Both the position numbers and the translations under genes were made by a program. From contig NZ_CP015594.1 of the NCBI RefSeq assembly GCF_001647675.1, forward strand, positions 2,674,314-2,738,313: DNA of 64,000 nt, in the 5' to 3' direction. This DNA is from Acinetobacter sp. NCu2D-2 (lineage in GTDB: Bacteria; Pseudomonadota; Gammaproteobacteria; Pseudomonadales; Moraxellaceae). This document shows positions 18,592 through 27,652 of the stretch, piece after piece. Numbering within the stretch: position 1 is the stretch's first letter; the number at the start of each line of letters is the position of its first letter. The notes beneath the pieces are model-generated. The model was not told the origin of the DNA and did not search any database. It saw nothing but the letters and a program-made list of their open reading frames with translations.

Positions 18592-20778
18592 TTAAGAGGG
18601 GCGGGTTTGTAGAAGTTTTTCTGCAGATTGTCCTGCCATTGGACGATAGAAGTAAAAGCCCTGACCAATCTGACAATCACAGTTAATCAGTGTGGTGAGT
18701 TGATCAGTATTTTCAATGCCTTCGACCAAGACATCGAGGGAAATACTGGAACCAATCTGAGTAATCGCTTTAACAATCGCAAGAGCAGAAGGATCGCTAT
18801 TCATTCGATTTACAAAGTTACGGTCGATCTTAATACAATCCACAGGATATTCCTGTAAGCGTGTTAAAGACGAATGACCTGTTCCAAAGTCATCGAGTGA
18901 AATGCTAATACCGAATTCTTTTAAAACATTCAGTGCGCGAATCACGTAGTTTGCGCCACGTTCCGATAAACTTTGTTCAGTAATCTCGAGTTCGACTTTA
19001 TCTGCAGGAATATCAAAGCGAGATAATCGCTCTAAGAGTTTTTCTGCATAATCGTCACGTAAAAACTCAACCGGCGCTGCGTTAATTGAAATGGGCATGA
19101 TTTCAAGACCTTGCTCTTTCCAGCGCATCATATCTTCAAAGACTTTTAACTGCATGGTTTCACTAATACGTGAAGCCAATTCATAGTCTTGGAAGGCACA
19201 GAAGATATGTGATGGCAGCTGAATCTGTTGGTCCTGATCTTTCCAACGTAGTAGCGCCTCGAAGCCAATAACAGCCCCATCGGACAAACGAACCTTTGGT
19301 TGGTAATACGGTAGGATTTGATCTGATTTAATAATTTTACGTGCCAAGGTGAGCTGCTTGGTCATGTCATCAAGTGATTTAAACATCTCTTGATTGAACA
19401 TGCGAATGCCACCACGACCACTATTTTTTAAATCGTTGAGCGCAATATCGGCACATTTAAGTAAGTTTGATGTACTTAACCCATCACGTGGATACATGGC
19501 GCAGCCGATACTCATGCCGCCATTAATGGTCTGACCGGTATAATTAATCGGTTGGTCCATTTGAGCACAAGCAAGTCGAGCAATATCAAAGAGTTGAGCT
19601 TCGCTTTCTAAGTTTTTCACCAAGATCACGAATTCATCACCACCTAAGCGGGAAATGATAGTGTTTTTACCAAAATTAGCATGGAAACGCTCACCAAGCA
19701 CATGCAGTAAATGGTCACCTGCAATATGTCCCATGGTGTCATTAATATGCTTAAAGTAATCCAAATCAATCAGTAAAACACCGACTTCAGTATTTTGCTG
19801 CTTGGCTTTAAGTAAAGCGCGTTTAAATAATTTATAGAACGTACGACGGTTATATAAACCCGTTAATTCATCACGTTCAATGACGGTTTTTAAGCGTGAT
19901 TCCGCAATACGTTGTTGACTGACATTACGTGTAACGCAGAGGATATTTTGGGTGACATTGTTTTCATCCAGAATTGGGGTGAGTAAATTATCCCAATATT
20001 GTATAGGCTGATTAGGTTGCTGACTTTTCCCTGCAAAACGCGCATTCATACCTTGAGCCGCACGTTTGAGCGCACGTTGACCCGCTCTACGAACCTCAGA
20101 AGGTAACAGTTTTAACCACGGCATGCCGAACTTTTTCTCTTCGAGATCGACACCTAAAGCCACACAACCAGAACGGTTCATATGGCTTACTTCACCTGTT
20201 GGAGTAACAATTTTGATGCAGTCGACACTGGCATCCAGCATGTTTTTTTGCGTCGCGACCACATGAGAAAGTTGTTGTTGAATTTCGAAATAATCATGTA
20301 CATCCGTCAGTGAAACAGCCCACTGTAATAATGAGTCTTCATCATTATGAAACTTCATCGACAACAGACACATGCGATAATCATAGTTTGGCTGACGAAT
20401 ACGACACTGAATCTCTACATTTTTTTGTAGGTCTAAGGCTTCATGCCATTGTATTAAAAATAGATTCAGATCATCGGGATGAATATAAATACGCCAGTTA
20501 AAGTCAGCGAACTGGTTCAGACGAATACCGAGGTATTGCATCATTGATGTATTAAAATATTCGACATTGTCATGTGCATTGACCCACATGGGATGTGGCA
20601 GACTATCAATCAGATTTTGAATCAAATTGGATTCAGAAAGATGACCAGCTGGGGAAACATTGAGTTGTGATGATGCAGGCATATCCATACGCTCCGCTGT
20701 CATTTGTCTATGTTTATCATACGTCATGTATTCACCAACATTCGCCGTCCAAAGTCGATTGTAAATCCAATTACACAT
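18592..20778 (-). CDS. PAS-GGDEF-EAL cyclic-di-GMP turnover protein
   Basis: This 728-aa cytosolic signalling protein contains two PAS-like sensor domains (about residues 50-165 and 175-290). A diguanylate cyclase domain follows with an intact GGDEF at 379-383, then a phosphodiesterase domain with an intact EAL at 507-509 and the conserved DDFGTGHSSL loop. Both catalytic signatures look complete, so it may make or degrade c-di-GMP depending on the PAS signal. No membrane segment is visible. The start is uncertain: an ATG at 20727 has a better GGTGA site and would give 711 aa. Confidence 0.9.
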   Translation of the reverse strand: MCNWIYNRLWTANVGEYMTYDKHRQMTAERMDMPASSQLNVSPAGHLSESNLIQNLIDSLPHPMWVNAHDNVEYFNTSMMQYLGIRLNQFADFNWRIYIHPDDLNLFLIQWHEALDLQKNVEIQCRIRQPNYDYRMCLLSMKFHNDEDSLLQWAVSLTDVHDYFEIQQQLSHVVATQKNMLDASVDCIKIVTPTGEVSHMNRSGCVALGVDLEEKKFGMPWLKLLPSEVRRAGQRALKRAAQGMNARFAGKSQQPNQPIQYWDNLLTPILDENNVTQNILCVTRNVSQQRIAESRLKTVIERDELTGLYNRRTFYKLFKRALLKAKQQNTEVGVLLIDLDYFKHINDTMGHIAGDHLLHVLGERFHANFGKNTIISRLGGDEFVILVKNLESEAQLFDIARLACAQMDQPINYTGQTINGGMSIGCAMYPRDGLSTSNLLKCADIALNDLKNSGRGGIRMFNQEMFKSLDDMTKQLTLARKIIKSDQILPYYQPKVRLSDGAVIGFEALLRWKDQDQQIQLPSHIFCAFQDYELASRISETMQLKVFEDMMRWKEQGLEIMPISINAAPVEFLRDDYAEKLLERLSRFDIPADKVELEITEQSLSERGANYVIRALNVLKEFGISISLDDFGTGHSSLTRLQEYPVDCIKIDRNFVNRMNSDPSALAIVKAITQIGSSISLDVLVEGIENTDQLTTLINCDCQIGQGFYFYRPMAGQSAEKLLQTRPS

Positions 20779-20898
20779 TCGCTGTAAGTGAACAATTAAT
20801 GTGCTTAATGCATTAATTTAAAATGTAAATCTATTTTAGAGTAAGTTTACTAAGCCCAAGATTAATTCATTCAGAATCAAAAAAATAGTGCATTTCGT

Positions 20899-20947
20899 CA
20901 CAAATCGTTGTGAGAGATTACTCTCTTTTTTGATTGGAATCAAAAAA
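20899..20947 (+). promoter_or_regulatory. Overlapping hairpins upstream of rarA
   Basis: Three adjoining hairpins are seen: CACAA/TTGTG, then GAGAG/CTCTC followed by T6 (terminator-like), then TTTTTTGATT/AATCAAAAAA, which uses the same T6. The last two are mutually exclusive. Attenuation of a leader transcript is possible but unproven. Confidence 0.35.
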
Positions 20948-20992
20948 GCTAATGTTAGAATAATGTTAGAAAGAAATTGAGCCAATAACAAC

Positions 20993-22267
20993 ATGTCAGA
21001 CAGTCACATCCCATTGCCCGAGCGTTTAAGACCACGCGATCTCTGTGAAATTATTGGACAGGATCATCTTCTTGGTGAAGAAGCACCGCTTCGTCAAATG
21101 ATTGATCAGGGACATTTGCCGTCTATTATTTTTTGGGGACCTCCTGGGGTGGGCAAGACCACCATTGCTTTATTGCTGGCACAGGCAATCGACCGTCCTT
21201 TTGTCAGTCTATCGGCATTAAGTACTGGGGTAAAAGAATTAAGAGAAGTCATTGCTGAAGGGACGGACTTATTTACGCCTGTGGTTTTTATTGATGAAAT
21301 ACACCGCTTTAATAAGTCTCAGCAGGATGCACTGCTTAGCGCGGTAGAAAAAGGCAAAATTACTTTAATTGGTGCGACTACAGAAAATCCGTCTTTTGAA
21401 GTCAATAGTGCTTTATTGTCACGTTGTCAGGTTTATACCTTAAATGCTTTGAGCAATGAGTCGATTCAGACCTTGCTTGAACATGCGATTGCCAAAGATG
21501 CTTTTTTACAAGAGCGTTATATTAAGGTTGAAGAATTTGATGCGCTGATTCAGTTTGCAGCAGGCGATGCTCGTAAAGCGCTTAATTTACTGGACTTAGT
21601 GGCGAGTACATTTGAGCCTGACCAAGAAAATATCATCAACAATGCCATTGTGGTGAAAGTCGCTCAGCAAAATATTGCCCGTTACGATAAATCAGGCGAA
21701 CAACACTACGATCTGGTGTCTGCATTTATTAAGTCGATTCGAGGCAGTGACCCTGACGCCGCGCTTTATTGGATGGCACGCATGCTTAAAGGTGGAGAAG
21801 ACCCAGTCTTTATTGCACGCCGTATGCTCATCGCTGCTTCGGAAGATATTGGAAACTCTAACCCAAATGCTTTATTGCTGGCAGGAGAATGCTTCCGCTC
21901 AGTCCAAGCGATTGGCATGCCGGAATGTCGGATTATTTTAGGACAGTGTGCAGTGTACTTGGCGACCAGTGCGAAAAGTAACAGTACTTATCTTGCGATT
22001 AACCGTGCCATGGAATTGGCAGAGAAAACTGCAAATTTAGCGGTGCCTTTACATTTACGTAATGCGCCAACCAAATTGATGAAAGCTCAAGGTTATGGTG
22101 CAGATTATCTGTATCCACATAATTATCCTGAGCATTTTGTATTGCAAGAGTATATGCCGCCTGAATTGAAAGGCACCAAGCTGTATGAATCAGCACGAAA
22201 TAAACGTGAAGTTGAAGGCGAACGCTTACAACAACGCCGTTGGCAGCAAGAGCAGCAACAACAATAG
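20993..22267 (+). CDS. rarA: Replication-associated recombination protein A (AAA+ ATPase)
   Basis: This 424-aa AAA+ clamp-loader-like ATPase (RarA/MgsA) acts at stalled replication forks. Walker A GPPGVGKTT, Walker B FIDEIHRFNKSQQDALL, sensor 1 GATTENPS and the C-terminal family blocks SEDIGNSNPNALLLA and PHNYPEHFV are present. The tail is Gln/Arg rich. The length is close to the 447 aa of E. coli RarA. No good Shine-Dalgarno precedes the ATG. Confidence 0.94.
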   Translation: MSDSHIPLPERLRPRDLCEIIGQDHLLGEEAPLRQMIDQGHLPSIIFWGPPGVGKTTIALLLAQAIDRPFVSLSALSTGVKELREVIAEGTDLFTPVVFIDEIHRFNKSQQDALLSAVEKGKITLIGATTENPSFEVNSALLSRCQVYTLNALSNESIQTLLEHAIAKDAFLQERYIKVEEFDALIQFAAGDARKALNLLDLVASTFEPDQENIINNAIVVKVAQQNIARYDKSGEQHYDLVSAFIKSIRGSDPDAALYWMARMLKGGEDPVFIARRMLIAASEDIGNSNPNALLLAGECFRSVQAIGMPECRIILGQCAVYLATSAKSNSTYLAINRAMELAEKTANLAVPLHLRNAPTKLMKAQGYGADYLYPHNYPEHFVLQEYMPPELKGTKLYESARNKREVEGERLQQRRWQQEQQQQ

Positions 22268-22296
22268 GGTGTTGAAAACACGCTTCACTATGAAAT

Positions 22297-22435
22297 AAAA
22301 AAAGCCCGATTCAGGGTGAGTCGGGCAAAAATAGGATGTTCTTGGGGGAGAAACATCCTAGAGGGTAGCTAGGAATATTTGGTCGGCAAACATATGTTCT
22401 GCTGAGGTTGAACAGTCTGTTTGCCTGGTATGAAT
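22297..22435 (-). ncRNA. Candidate trans-acting small RNA, about 135 nt
   Basis: The minus strand carries a self-contained transcription unit with no reading frame. A near-consensus promoter precedes an expected start near 22431-22435. Hairpin 1 (22385-22425) pairs GGCAAACA with TGTTTGCC and contains an inner TGTTC/GAACA stem. Hairpin 2 (22332-22360) pairs TAGGATGTT with AACATCCTA around an 11-nt loop UCUCCCCCAAG. Hairpin 3 (22304-22326), GCCCGA.../...TCGGGC followed by T7, is an intrinsic terminator. The C-rich loop could pair with Shine-Dalgarno sequences. It lies downstream of, and separated by a terminator from, purC. I do not recognise a named family. Confidence 0.7.
22304..22326 (-). 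terminator. Terminator of the candidate sRNA
   Basis: GCCCGACTCA/TGAATCGGGC stem (one C-A mismatch) with a CCC loop, followed by T7 on the minus strand. Confidence 0.85.
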
Positions 22436-22438
22436 GCT

Positions 22439-22467
22439 ATTTTAGGCCGAAAAATATCTGATGTAAA
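22439..22467 (-). promoter_or_regulatory. Promoter of the candidate sRNA
   Basis: -35 TTTACA (22462-22467), 17-bp spacer, -10 TAAAAT (22439-22444): five of six consensus bases in each hexamer and ideal spacing. Confidence 0.7.
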
Positions 22468-22515
22468 AACGATCATTTTTATAATTAAAATCCATTTTTC
22501 CGATTAAATAGCCAT

Positions 22516-22547
22516 AAAAAAACCGAGCAATCAAGCTCGGTTTTTTT
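22516..22547. terminator. purC terminator
   Basis: AAACCGAGC/GCTCGGTTT stem flanked by A and T runs, just after the minus-strand purC. Confidence 0.88.
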
Positions 22548-22563
22548 GAAGAATCAGATCAGA

Positions 22564-23283
22564 TTAGATATCTGAAAGGTCGATGCCTAAACGTGCAGCA
22601 ACTTCTTCATATGCTTCAACCACACCACCTAAACCTTGGCGGAAACGGTCTTTATCTAATTTTTTCTTAGTGTCTTTATCCCATAAACGGCAACCGTCTG
22701 GAGAGAACTCATCACCAAGTACGATGCGGTCATGGAACACACCAAATTCAAGTTTAAAGTCAACAAGAAGCATGTTGCCAGCATCGAATAATGCTTTAAG
22801 GACGTCATTTACTTTGTAAGTCAGTTCTTTCATTTGAGCTAATTGTTCAGCAGTTGCCCAGCCTAAAGAAATCGCTTGAGACTCGTTTACCATTGGGTCG
22901 CCAAGTGCATCATCTTTAAAGAACAACTCGAAAGTTGGTGGAACAAGCTCTTTACCTTCTTCTACACCAAGACGGCGGCATAGAGAACCTGCTGCATAGT
23001 TACGAACAACACATTCCACAGGAATCATGCTGAGTTTTTTCACAAGAACTTCAGTTGGAGAAAGAAGTTTTTCAAAGTGAGTTTCAATGCCTGCAGCAGC
23101 CAATTTTTCCATGATAAAGGCGTTAAAACGGTTGTTCACCTTGCCTTTACGATCCAGTTGCTCGATTTTTTCACCGTTAAATGCAGATGCATCGTCACGG
23201 AATACGAGGATGAGGTGGTCTGAACTATCTGTTGTGTAAACAGATTTCGCTTTACCAGTATAGAGCAAGGTTTGTTTTAACAT
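22564..23283 (-). CDS. purC: Phosphoribosylaminoimidazole-succinocarboxamide synthase
   Basis: This 239-aa SAICAR synthetase acts in purine synthesis, joining CAIR and aspartate. Blocks seen are [49 protein letters not shown] and [14 protein letters not shown] (each short). The ATG at 23283 gives the standard [13 protein letters not shown] start; a TTG six codons upstream is unlikely. It is the last gene of dapA-bamC-purC, 38 bases after bamC. Confidence 0.95.
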   Translation of the reverse strand: MLKQTLLYTGKAKSVYTTDSSDHLILVFRDDASAFNGEKIEQLDRKGKVNNRFNAFIMEKLAAAGIETHFEKLLSPTEVLVKKLSMIPVECVVRNYAAGSLCRRLGVEEGKELVPPTFELFFKDDALGDPMVNESQAISLGWATAEQLAQMKELTYKVNDVLKALFDAGNMLLVDFKLEFGVFHDRIVLGDEFSPDGCRLWDKDTKKKLDKDRFRQGLGGVVEAYEEVAARLGIDLSDI

Positions 23284-23321
23284 GGAGGGAACCTTTTGCA
23301 AAAAAAATGCCTAGAAAATGT

Positions 23322-23930
23322 CTAGGCTGGCCAATTTTGGTAAATCTGGTTTAACAATTCTGCGGATTTTTCAGGGTCTGCAAAATTGTTATCGGCATTG
23401 AACACAGCTAGGTTGTTACTCGAACCTACAGGAGACAATCTTAATATATAAGTCTGCTGATCGACTTTAATGGTTGCTTCATAACGATTTTTGTTCTGAG
23501 CAACAATTGAATAGTTAAGACTACTGAGGGTGGCAAGTGTGTATTGCCATATTGTAGCAGAGTTTCCATCAATTTTAAGCAGTGGATTTCGATTTCCATC
23601 ACTTAATAACTGTGGTTTTCCGATAATATCTGATTGAAGATCATTATCTTGCGTTGACCGATCGGCGCTTACTGGTGGGCGTGGCATCACATAACGGTTG
23701 CCACGCTCATTCACAAGCTTCGGTGCATTTTCAATCGCAAGCACGTCGACAGTAGGTGCAGGATACAACGGTGTTGCAGGACGAACCATGGCACCTTCTG
23801 GATATTTCAGTGGTTCTAAGGTCGTGGTGTCTTTGTAATCAAGTGAACCATTACTGATTCCCATTGAACTACAACCCGTCATACTGAAGACTGAAAGTGC
23901 GAGAGTAAGTCCTAAAAATCGTTGCATCAT
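23322..23930 (-). CDS. bamC: Outer-membrane assembly lipoprotein BamC/NlpB-like
   Basis: This lipoprotein of about 202 aa has leader MMQRFLGLTLALSVFSMTGC with the lipobox Cys near residue 20. It is shorter than E. coli BamC (344 aa) and seems to keep the N-terminal unstructured part plus one helix-grip domain, which is usual in Acinetobacter. Position dapA-bamC-purC matches the E. coli dapA-nlpB-purC order, which supports the call. It begins 11 bases after the dapA stop. Longer upstream starts would overlap dapA and lack a signal peptide at the N-terminus. Confidence 0.82.
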   Translation of the reverse strand: MMQRFLGLTLALSVFSMTGCSSMGISNGSLDYKDTTTLEPLKYPEGAMVRPATPLYPAPTVDVLAIENAPKLVNERGNRYVMPRPPVSADRSTQDNDLQSDIIGKPQLLSDGNRNPLLKIDGNSATIWQYTLATLSSLNYSIVAQNKNRYEATIKVDQQTYILRLSPVGSSNNLAVFNADNNFADPEKSAELLNQIYQNWPA

Positions 23931-23940
23931 ATATTGCTCT

Positions 23941-24840
23941 TTATTTGTTAACGCCCGCTGCAACAAGTGCTTCATGAAGCGGTGCGCGATATTGTTCTGC
24001 AAGTGGTGTTAATGGAAGGCGAATACCAGTTCCAATTAAGCCCATGTCATGGAGTGCCCATTTCACAGGAATCGGGTTCGATTCGCAAAATAGAATATTG
24101 TGTAAATTTGCAACTGTTGCATTCAGACTTTCTGCTTTTTCAGCATCACCGGCAATGGCTGCCGCACAAACTTGGCTCATTACTTTCGGTGCAACGTTTG
24201 CAGTCACAGAAATATTGCCTTTGGCACCATGTGCAATTAATTGATATGCAGTTGGATCATCGCCTGAATAAACAGTCATGGCTTTGCCTTCAAGACCTTT
24301 AATCAGTTCGGCACCACGTGCAACATCACCTGTTGCATCTTTAATACCGACAATTTGCGGTAAGTCTGCAAGACGAATTACAGTTTCATTCGACATATCA
24401 ACGCCAGTACGACCTGGTACGTTATATAGAATTTGAGGAAGATCAACCGCTTCAGCAATGGCTTTATAGTGTTGATAAAGACCTTCTTGCGTCGGTTTAT
24501 TATAATAAGGTGTCACAAGTAGGGCAGCATCTGCACCTAGCTCTTTCGCTTCACGAGTTAATTCAATGGCTTCGTGAGTAGAATTTGCACCTGTACCCGC
24601 AATAATCGGAATGCGTTTATTTGCCACACGGATGATTTCTTTGATCACTTGTGTGTGTTCATTCATACTGAGAGTAGATGCTTCGCCAGTTGTACCAACA
24701 GCAACAATACTGTTAGTGCCTTCAGCAATATGCCACTCAACGAGCTTCTCTAGACCCTTCCAATCTACGCTGCCATCTTCAAACATTGGGGTGACGAGTG
24801 CGACAATGGAACCCTGAATGGTCTGTGCTTGCTGAGTCAT
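23941..24840 (-). CDS. dapA: 4-hydroxy-tetrahydrodipicolinate synthase
   Basis: This 299-aa aldolase-type enzyme condenses pyruvate with aspartate semialdehyde in lysine and peptidoglycan precursor synthesis. Motifs include GTTGEASTLS, VTPYYNKPTQEGLYQHY, YNVPGRTGVDM (active-site Tyr region) and the Schiff-base lysine in IVGIKDATGD. Full length. The 5' leader contains CCCATCC/GGATGG inverted repeats about 20-60 bases before the start. First gene of the dapA-bamC-purC operon. Confidence 0.95.
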   Translation of the reverse strand: MTQQAQTIQGSIVALVTPMFEDGSVDWKGLEKLVEWHIAEGTNSIVAVGTTGEASTLSMNEHTQVIKEIIRVANKRIPIIAGTGANSTHEAIELTREAKELGADAALLVTPYYNKPTQEGLYQHYKAIAEAVDLPQILYNVPGRTGVDMSNETVIRLADLPQIVGIKDATGDVARGAELIKGLEGKAMTVYSGDDPTAYQLIAHGAKGNISVTANVAPKVMSQVCAAAIAGDAEKAESLNATVANLHNILFCESNPIPVKWALHDMGLIGTGIRLPLTPLAEQYRAPLHEALVAAGVNK

Positions 24841-25564
24841 TTTAAAAAACTATCCTGTTGGTCCATCCGAAGAGAATGAGAAACATAATTTGGATGGGTT
24901 TATATTTGATTTATAGCAAATTCAATCAGATTCTAGCCAGATTGAATAATGCTTATGCAAATTATGACTGATCAAACGCATAAGAACAATATGCTTTAGT
25001 CAAAGCCACTGAATTCTTTATACAAAGCCTATACCAAACAATCAAGTATTTAGATCGTTGATTAATACAGCAAATGTAGCTTCGTTTGAGCGACGGGGGC
25101 ACAAATTAGAATTTAAGCGTCAAATTGGACCAAACAACAAATTTGCTGCGAATTTATACGCTAAAACTGATTTTAAACATCAATTTTTAAAATGACCTCA
25201 ATTTTGATTAAGAGCTATAAAAGATCAGTTAAGTATTAAAAGCTATAGCATTGATAAAGGCGTTTATACAAAAAACTTGCTCGAAAATAGAAAATTAATC
25301 TGTTTTTTATCTGAGTGATTGATCTGTCAGATTGTTATTTCTCAACACATCCATAGCTACAGATCAGTTTCATTTTTAAATGTTATTTAAAAACCGAGTG
25401 GAGTTATTGGTTTTAAGACTTTGTTAAAAAAATGAAGTTTCATCATAGTTATTTATTATGATGAAAATTCTATACGGAATATTCCACCTATTGATAGTTA
25501 TGAAGCCCAATTCATTCATAGATGATTGCGCTTTATTTAGGTACTGATTGAAAAGGATATTCCG
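24841..25564. other. Gene-free region between dapA and the MFS gene
   Basis: This 724-bp stretch is AT-rich, with no frame carrying a ribosome site on either strand. It must hold the divergent promoters of dapA and the MFS gene. Apart from the dapA leader repeat and two small palindromes near the MFS gene, nothing is recognised. It could be the decayed remains of a regulator gene, but no protein similarity was seen. Confidence 0.5.
25441..25485. promoter_or_regulatory. Two palindromic sites upstream of the MFS transporter
   Basis: CATCATA-N9-TATGATG (25441-25463) and GGAATATTCC (25476-25485) lie 80-125 bp before the start codon. They are candidate operators; no regulator gene is adjacent. 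Confidence 0.35.
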
Positions 25565-26770
25565 ATGGAAAGATCAGATAATAAACACGCAATTATTACC
25601 GTTGCGATTTGTTTTTTAATCGCGGTAATTGAAGGACTAGATATTCAGGCGGCAGGGATTGCCGCTGCAGGTATCCGTGAGTATTTCTCACTTGATAGTT
25701 CACAACTTGGCGTATTTTTCAGTGCAGGGATTTTGGGTTTATTACCAGGTGCCTTAATTGCAGGTCGTTTGGCAGATCGTATTGGTCGTAAAACGGTTTT
25801 GATTTGGTCAGTGGTGATGTTCGCGATCTTTACTCTGTGCACAGTATGGGTAAATAGCTTCTATTCATTGCTAACAGTGCGCTTTTTAGCAGGTGCAGGT
25901 TTAGGTGGCGCAATGCCAATTCTCATTACCTTGGCATCTGAAGCTGTATCGCCAGCCAATCGTGGTCGTGCTGTCGGTTTGATGTATTGTGGTATGCCAG
26001 TGGGTGCAGCGATTTTATCGCTGATTGCTGCAACAGAATTTGGTGCGAACTGGAAAAATGTGTTCTATCTAGGTGGTTTGCTACCGATTATTGTTGTGCC
26101 TTTAATGCTGTGGTGCTTACCAGAGTCAAAAGAATACTTGCTGGCAAAAAACAAAACTGAAGCAGAAAAATCTTCAGCACCACAAGGTTCATTTAAAGAT
26201 TTATTCAATGTACAAAACCGCTTACGTACCATCTTAATCTGGATCAGCTACTTCTTTACGCTGATGGTGGTCTATATCATGCTGAGCTGGTTGCCATCGT
26301 TGTTCATGGAACTTGGCTTTACCCGTCAAAATGGTTCAACAGCACAGTTCTACTTCATGGTGACTGCAACAATCGGTACGGTTATCTTGGGTATGCTGAC
26401 TGATCGCTGGAAAAAAGCATATGTGATCGTATTGATGTACGGTGGTATTTTGGCAGGCTTGTTGGCACTGAATGGCGCGAGTTCATTAAATCAAATGTAC
26501 TTGGCGGCAGCATTGGCAGGTGCCTTCGTGATTGGTTGCCAAGGCGTACTCTATGCATTCGGTAGTATTGTGTATCCTACAGAAGTACGTGGTACAGGCG
26601 TAGGTGTAGCATCTGCTGTAGGTCGTATCGGTGCAATGCTTGGTCCTGCAATTGCGGGTCAATTATTGGCAGCAGGCTTTGGTGCAGCGGGTGTAATCTC
26701 GGCAGCAATTCCATGTATCGTGATTTCATCACTTTGTATGTTGCTGCTCGTAAGCCGTACAAAAGTTTAA
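25565..26770 (+). CDS. MFS transporter, aromatic acid:H+ symporter type
   Basis: This 401-aa inner-membrane protein has 12 predicted helices. The signature loop GRLADRIGRKTVLIW (helix 2-3) and a second DRWKKAYVIV motif in the middle are typical of the AAHS family. N-terminal DxQ in EGLDIQAAGIA is characteristic of aromatic-acid permeases such as MhpT, BenK or MucK. The substrate cannot be told from sequence; no aromatic catabolic gene is adjacent. Confidence 0.85.
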   Translation: MERSDNKHAIITVAICFLIAVIEGLDIQAAGIAAAGIREYFSLDSSQLGVFFSAGILGLLPGALIAGRLADRIGRKTVLIWSVVMFAIFTLCTVWVNSFYSLLTVRFLAGAGLGGAMPILITLASEAVSPANRGRAVGLMYCGMPVGAAILSLIAATEFGANWKNVFYLGGLLPIIVVPLMLWCLPESKEYLLAKNKTEAEKSSAPQGSFKDLFNVQNRLRTILIWISYFFTLMVVYIMLSWLPSLFMELGFTRQNGSTAQFYFMVTATIGTVILGMLTDRWKKAYVIVLMYGGILAGLLALNGASSLNQMYLAAALAGAFVIGCQGVLYAFGSIVYPTEVRGTGVGVASAVGRIGAMLGPAIAGQLLAAGFGAAGVISAAIPCIVISSLCMLLLVSRTKV

Positions 26771-26785
26771 GTATTTCAAATGTTA

Positions 26786-26812
26786 AAGAGCCTGCAGATG
26801 CAGGCTTTTTTT
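26786..26812 (+). terminator. MFS gene terminator
   Basis: GCCTGC-AGAT-GCAGGC hairpin followed by T7. The reverse complement of the same core recurs at 28623-28650. Confidence 0.88.
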
Positions 26813-26876
26813 ATGGATTTTTCAAATCAAAACTGCAAATTTGCTGACTATTTAAGCTATGCTTGAGCGGATTTAA

Positions 26877-27530
26877 ATGTTAGTGGATAAAGGAATGTTC
26901 GATCAGGCAGCTTTAATTGTGGTAGATGTACAACGTGGTTTTTGTCCAGGTGGAAACTTGGCTGTTGCCCATGCAGATGAAATTATTCCAAATATTCATC
27001 AGGTTGCAGAAGCATTTAACACCATCGTGTTAACCCAAGATTGGCATCCTGCGGATCACATTTCTTTTGCAGAAAATCATGAGGGCAAGAGACCTTATGA
27101 CACGATTCAATTGAATTACGGTGAACAGGTATTGTGGCCGAGTCATTGTGTGCAAGGCACCGTAGATGCGGAATTGCATCCAAATTTGAATTTGCCACAG
27201 GCACAGCTTGTTATCCGTAAAGGTTTTCACCCAGCCATCGACAGCTATTCTGCATTTATGGAAGCTGATCGTAAAACTTTGACCGGCCTTGCTGGCTATC
27301 TAAAAGAACGTGGTATTCAAAAAGTATTCATTACGGGGATTGCTACAGATTTCTGTGTGGCATGGACAGCAATTGATGCTTGTAAATTCGGTTTCGAAAG
27401 TTACGTCATTTCGGATGCAACCAAAGGAATCGATTTAAATGGTTCATTGCAACATGCTTGGCAGGAAATGTTGGCCAGTGGCGTTAAACGTGTCTATGTC
27501 AAAGATGTGCTACATGCTTTAAATGCCTAA
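26877..27530 (+). CDS. pncA: Nicotinamidase
   Basis: This 217-aa isochorismatase-fold hydrolase converts nicotinamide to nicotinate for NAD salvage. The catalytic Asp is in VVDVQRGF, the Lys in VIRKGFHP and the nucleophile Cys in GIATDFCVAWTAIDA. The metal-site region TQDWHPADHISF is intact. An ATG at 26895 (MFDQAAL...) with GGAT eight bases upstream may be the true start and would give 211 aa. The product feeds PncB, also encoded in this window. Confidence 0.92.
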   Translation: MLVDKGMFDQAALIVVDVQRGFCPGGNLAVAHADEIIPNIHQVAEAFNTIVLTQDWHPADHISFAENHEGKRPYDTIQLNYGEQVLWPSHCVQGTVDAELHPNLNLPQAQLVIRKGFHPAIDSYSAFMEADRKTLTGLAGYLKERGIQKVFITGIATDFCVAWTAIDACKFGFESYVISDATKGIDLNGSLQHAWQEMLASGVKRVYVKDVLHALNA

Positions 27531-27652
27531 GTAAAACTCGAGTAGCGATGCATCTTCATTCATTTTGATGTTTATATGCTGATGTTCAATTGTGGTGCAT
27601 ACCCTAAATGTGGCAGGGTATATCTATATTTTGATTGAATATGGACATTGGG

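Noticed and set aside
22304..22326. Reading the GCCCGA/TCGGGC hairpin as the rarA terminator
   Set aside because: On the plus strand it is followed by A-rich sequence, not T; the T run is on the minus strand, which fits the sRNA.
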